Below, in pieces: positions 5,358 through 5,982 of a stretch of DNA of 5,982 bases. The position numbers were made by a program, and so were the translations under genes. The stretch is taken from the NCBI GenBank assembly GCA_016234985.1, contig JACRNK010000035.1, positions 1-5,982 on the forward strand. Reading direction: 5' to 3'. Numbering within the stretch: the first letter of the stretch is position 1; the number at the start of each line of letters is the position of its first letter. The stretch is from Deltaproteobacteria bacterium. Lineage in GTDB: Bacteria > Desulfobacterota > GWC2-55-46 > UBA9637. The notes under the pieces are model-generated. The model was not told the DNA's origin, did no database searches, and saw only the letters and a program-made list of their open reading frames with translations.

Positions 5358-5658
5358 TATTCAAATAGGCTCTGGTGGGATTATGTTGGTGCCAGGAGTT
5401 TATATTGGAACGCCAGGTTTTTCTATTATGGCTGTTACTGGTGATCCAACCGCAGGGTTCCAATCTTCAGTTAGTGGTGGATATTGGATAGGCGGTGCAT
5501 TTACAAGCTATGGACAAAATGGGCCATATTCTGGAGGAGTTGGGTTTTCTACACCGGGTGTTGCTGTAGAGATATTGCAATATGGTATACCCTTCCAAAA
5601 ATTAATTGACTTCTTTTATCCCTTGTCAGACAACCCCAAAAAGGGCTGTGCCAGATGA
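5211..5658 (+). pseudogene. Rhs C-terminal tip, 5' truncated and frameshifted
   Basis: This is a reconstruction across frames. The Rhs core ending IDPLGLW (codons ending 5305) leads into a variable region. Dropping one G from the GGG at 5349-5351 joins IFGG to LDIQIGSGG and gives a continuous 148-codon tail ending at the TGA 5656-5658. The N-terminal YD-repeat shell of an Rhs protein is absent, so the cage that normally holds the tip is lost. The tail after the core is Gly/Ser-rich (for example SSVSGGYWIGGAFTSYG) and looks beta-rich. I do not recognise a known toxin domain, so nuclease, deaminase or pore-forming activity cannot be claimed. It may be an orphan Rhs tip of the kind that accumulates beside rhs loci. 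Confidence 0.6.
5314..5658 (+). CDS. Distal frame of the Rhs tip (variable C-terminal region)
   Basis: This 114-codon open frame holds the Rhs variable tail in its second frame. Its nominal ATG at 5314 lies inside the overlapping upstream frame and has no clear ribosome site. The first ~12 residues are probably out-of-frame translation of the Rhs segment, with the authentic sequence starting near LDIQIG (about residue 14). The product is rich in Gly, Ser, Tyr and Pro. Its last residues, NPKKGCAR, end in a stop that overlaps the next start by 4 nt. If the frameshift is a sequencing error, this is simply the C-terminus of the 5040 frame; if it is real, the tip would need re-initiation or ribosomal slippage to be made. 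Function unknown. Confidence 0.5.
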   Translation: MVLIFQFIPSSVGLDIQIGSGGIMLVPGVYIGTPGFSIMAVTGDPTAGFQSSVSGGYWIGGAFTSYGQNGPYSGGVGFSTPGVAVEILQYGIPFQKLIDFFYPLSDNPKKGCAR

Positions 5659-5870
5659 GCCCTGCGGGAAATTTTATTGTAGGTTTGTTTTTTATTTTGT
5701 TAGGGCTTTTCATAATTTTCAGAGCGGACAATTGGGTGAGTGATCATGCAGAGAGTTGGCCATTTGGAGAATTTTCAGCTTTCGAAATTAAATTGATGAA
5801 GATTTCTTGGAGAATCGGTGGGTTGTTTCTTATAGGATTTGGTCTATATGTTATCTTATTATATCGGTAA
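5655..5870 (+). CDS. Small two-helix membrane protein, candidate Rhs-tip immunity protein
   Basis: The 71-residue protein begins at an ATG overlapping the previous stop (ATGA), with AAAAAGGG 9 nt upstream, so it should be translated together with the Rhs tail. Two hydrophobic segments are clear: residues ~6-24 (FIVGLFFILLGLFIIF) and ~51-70 (ISWRIGGLFLIGFGLYVILL). A polar loop of about 25 residues (DNWVSDHAESWP and onward) lies between them. I recognise no named family. In Rhs loci the gene directly after a C-terminal tip usually encodes the cognate immunity protein, and an inner-membrane product would suit a toxin that acts at or across the membrane. That role is inferred from position only. 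The ORF is intact while its partner is broken, which would fit retention for protection, or chance. Confidence 0.6.
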   Translation: MSPAGNFIVGLFFILLGLFIIFRADNWVSDHAESWPFGEFSAFEIKLMKISWRIGGLFLIGFGLYVILLYR

Positions 5871-5881
5871 GTTGTGATTTT

Positions 5882-5887
5882 TATAAT
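5882..5887 (+). promoter_or_regulatory. Possible -10 element
   Basis: A perfect TATAAT stands 12 bases after the stop codon of the small membrane protein. A hexamer 17 bp upstream (5859-5864, TTATAT) matches the -35 consensus at only three of six positions, and the region is AT-rich, so chance is a serious alternative. It could serve a gene beginning beyond the right edge. Confidence 0.22.
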
Positions 5888-5970
5888 GGCAATTGGAATA
5901 TTCCTTTTCCTTTCTTCTTACATCATATATAATTGATTTAAAATTTGAATTGGAAAAGGAGGAAACCAAA

Positions 5971-5982
5971 TTGCTCAAATCC
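5971..5982 (+). CDS. Possible start of a downstream gene (TTG) cut by the window edge
   Basis: A strong purine tract AAAAGGAGG (5954-5962) lies 8 nt before a TTG at 5971, followed by only four codons (reading MLKS if TTG initiates) before the window ends. The same frame is open upstream back to 5887 without a good start. The ribosome-site match is the only evidence. Otherwise 5871-5982 contains no gene that I can support, only an AT-rich spacer. Confidence 0.25.

Noticed and set aside
5886..5936. A 16-codon hydrophobic ORF (MAIGIFLFLSSYIIYN)
   Set aside because: It is very short, lacks a ribosome site, and its ATG overlaps the candidate -10 element; the AT-rich region makes such peptides likely by chance.

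Overview
The window is a stretch of bacterial chromosome, moderately AT-rich, that carries a type IV pilus minor-pilin operon followed by a degraded accessory patch. A Gram-negative bacterium is likely: there are four prepilin-like proteins and a polytopic Wzy_C-family (O-antigen ligase or oligosaccharyltransferase) protein. Repeat style and gene style resemble Nitrospirota or Desulfobacterota-type genomes, but this is an impression; the sequence does not fix the taxon.

Layout, all genes on the + strand. Positions 3-179 are the C-terminal 58 codons of an exported, probably pilin-like protein, closed by a strong intrinsic terminator (197-236). A 709-residue Wzy_C-plus-TPR membrane protein follows (250-2379). 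Next are four prepilin-type genes in the order FimT/GspH-like (2421-3011), PilV-like (3008-3433), PilW-like (3645-4250) and PilX-like (4244-4975). This matches the fimT/fimU-pilV-pilW-pilX order of known minor pilin operons. Two of the junctions are 4-7 nt overlaps. The third, PilV-PilW, is split by a composite palindromic element: heptamer repeats in opposite orientation at the two ends with three G/C-rich hairpins between them. Its right end runs into the PilW-like coding sequence and supplies part of an unusually long prepilin leader.

After the PilX-like gene, where pilY1 and pilE would often follow, there is instead a REP-like hairpin (4979-5004) and the first ~57 codons of a REP-associated tyrosine transposase (RAYT). 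These are joined in frame to the tip of an Rhs protein at about 5211. The Rhs tip is interrupted by an apparent one-base frameshift near 5349-5351, continues in another frame to 5658, and overlaps by 4 nt a 71-residue two-helix membrane protein (5655-5870). That arrangement resembles an orphan Rhs C-terminal tip with a candidate immunity gene. The last 112 bases hold no convincing gene, only a possible start at the window edge.

Working together: the minor pilins would prime or decorate a type IV pilus, and the Wzy_C-TPR protein next to a pilin-like gene is a candidate pilin glycosyltransferase. The RAYT/Rhs patch is unrelated accessory DNA at the 3' end of the operon.
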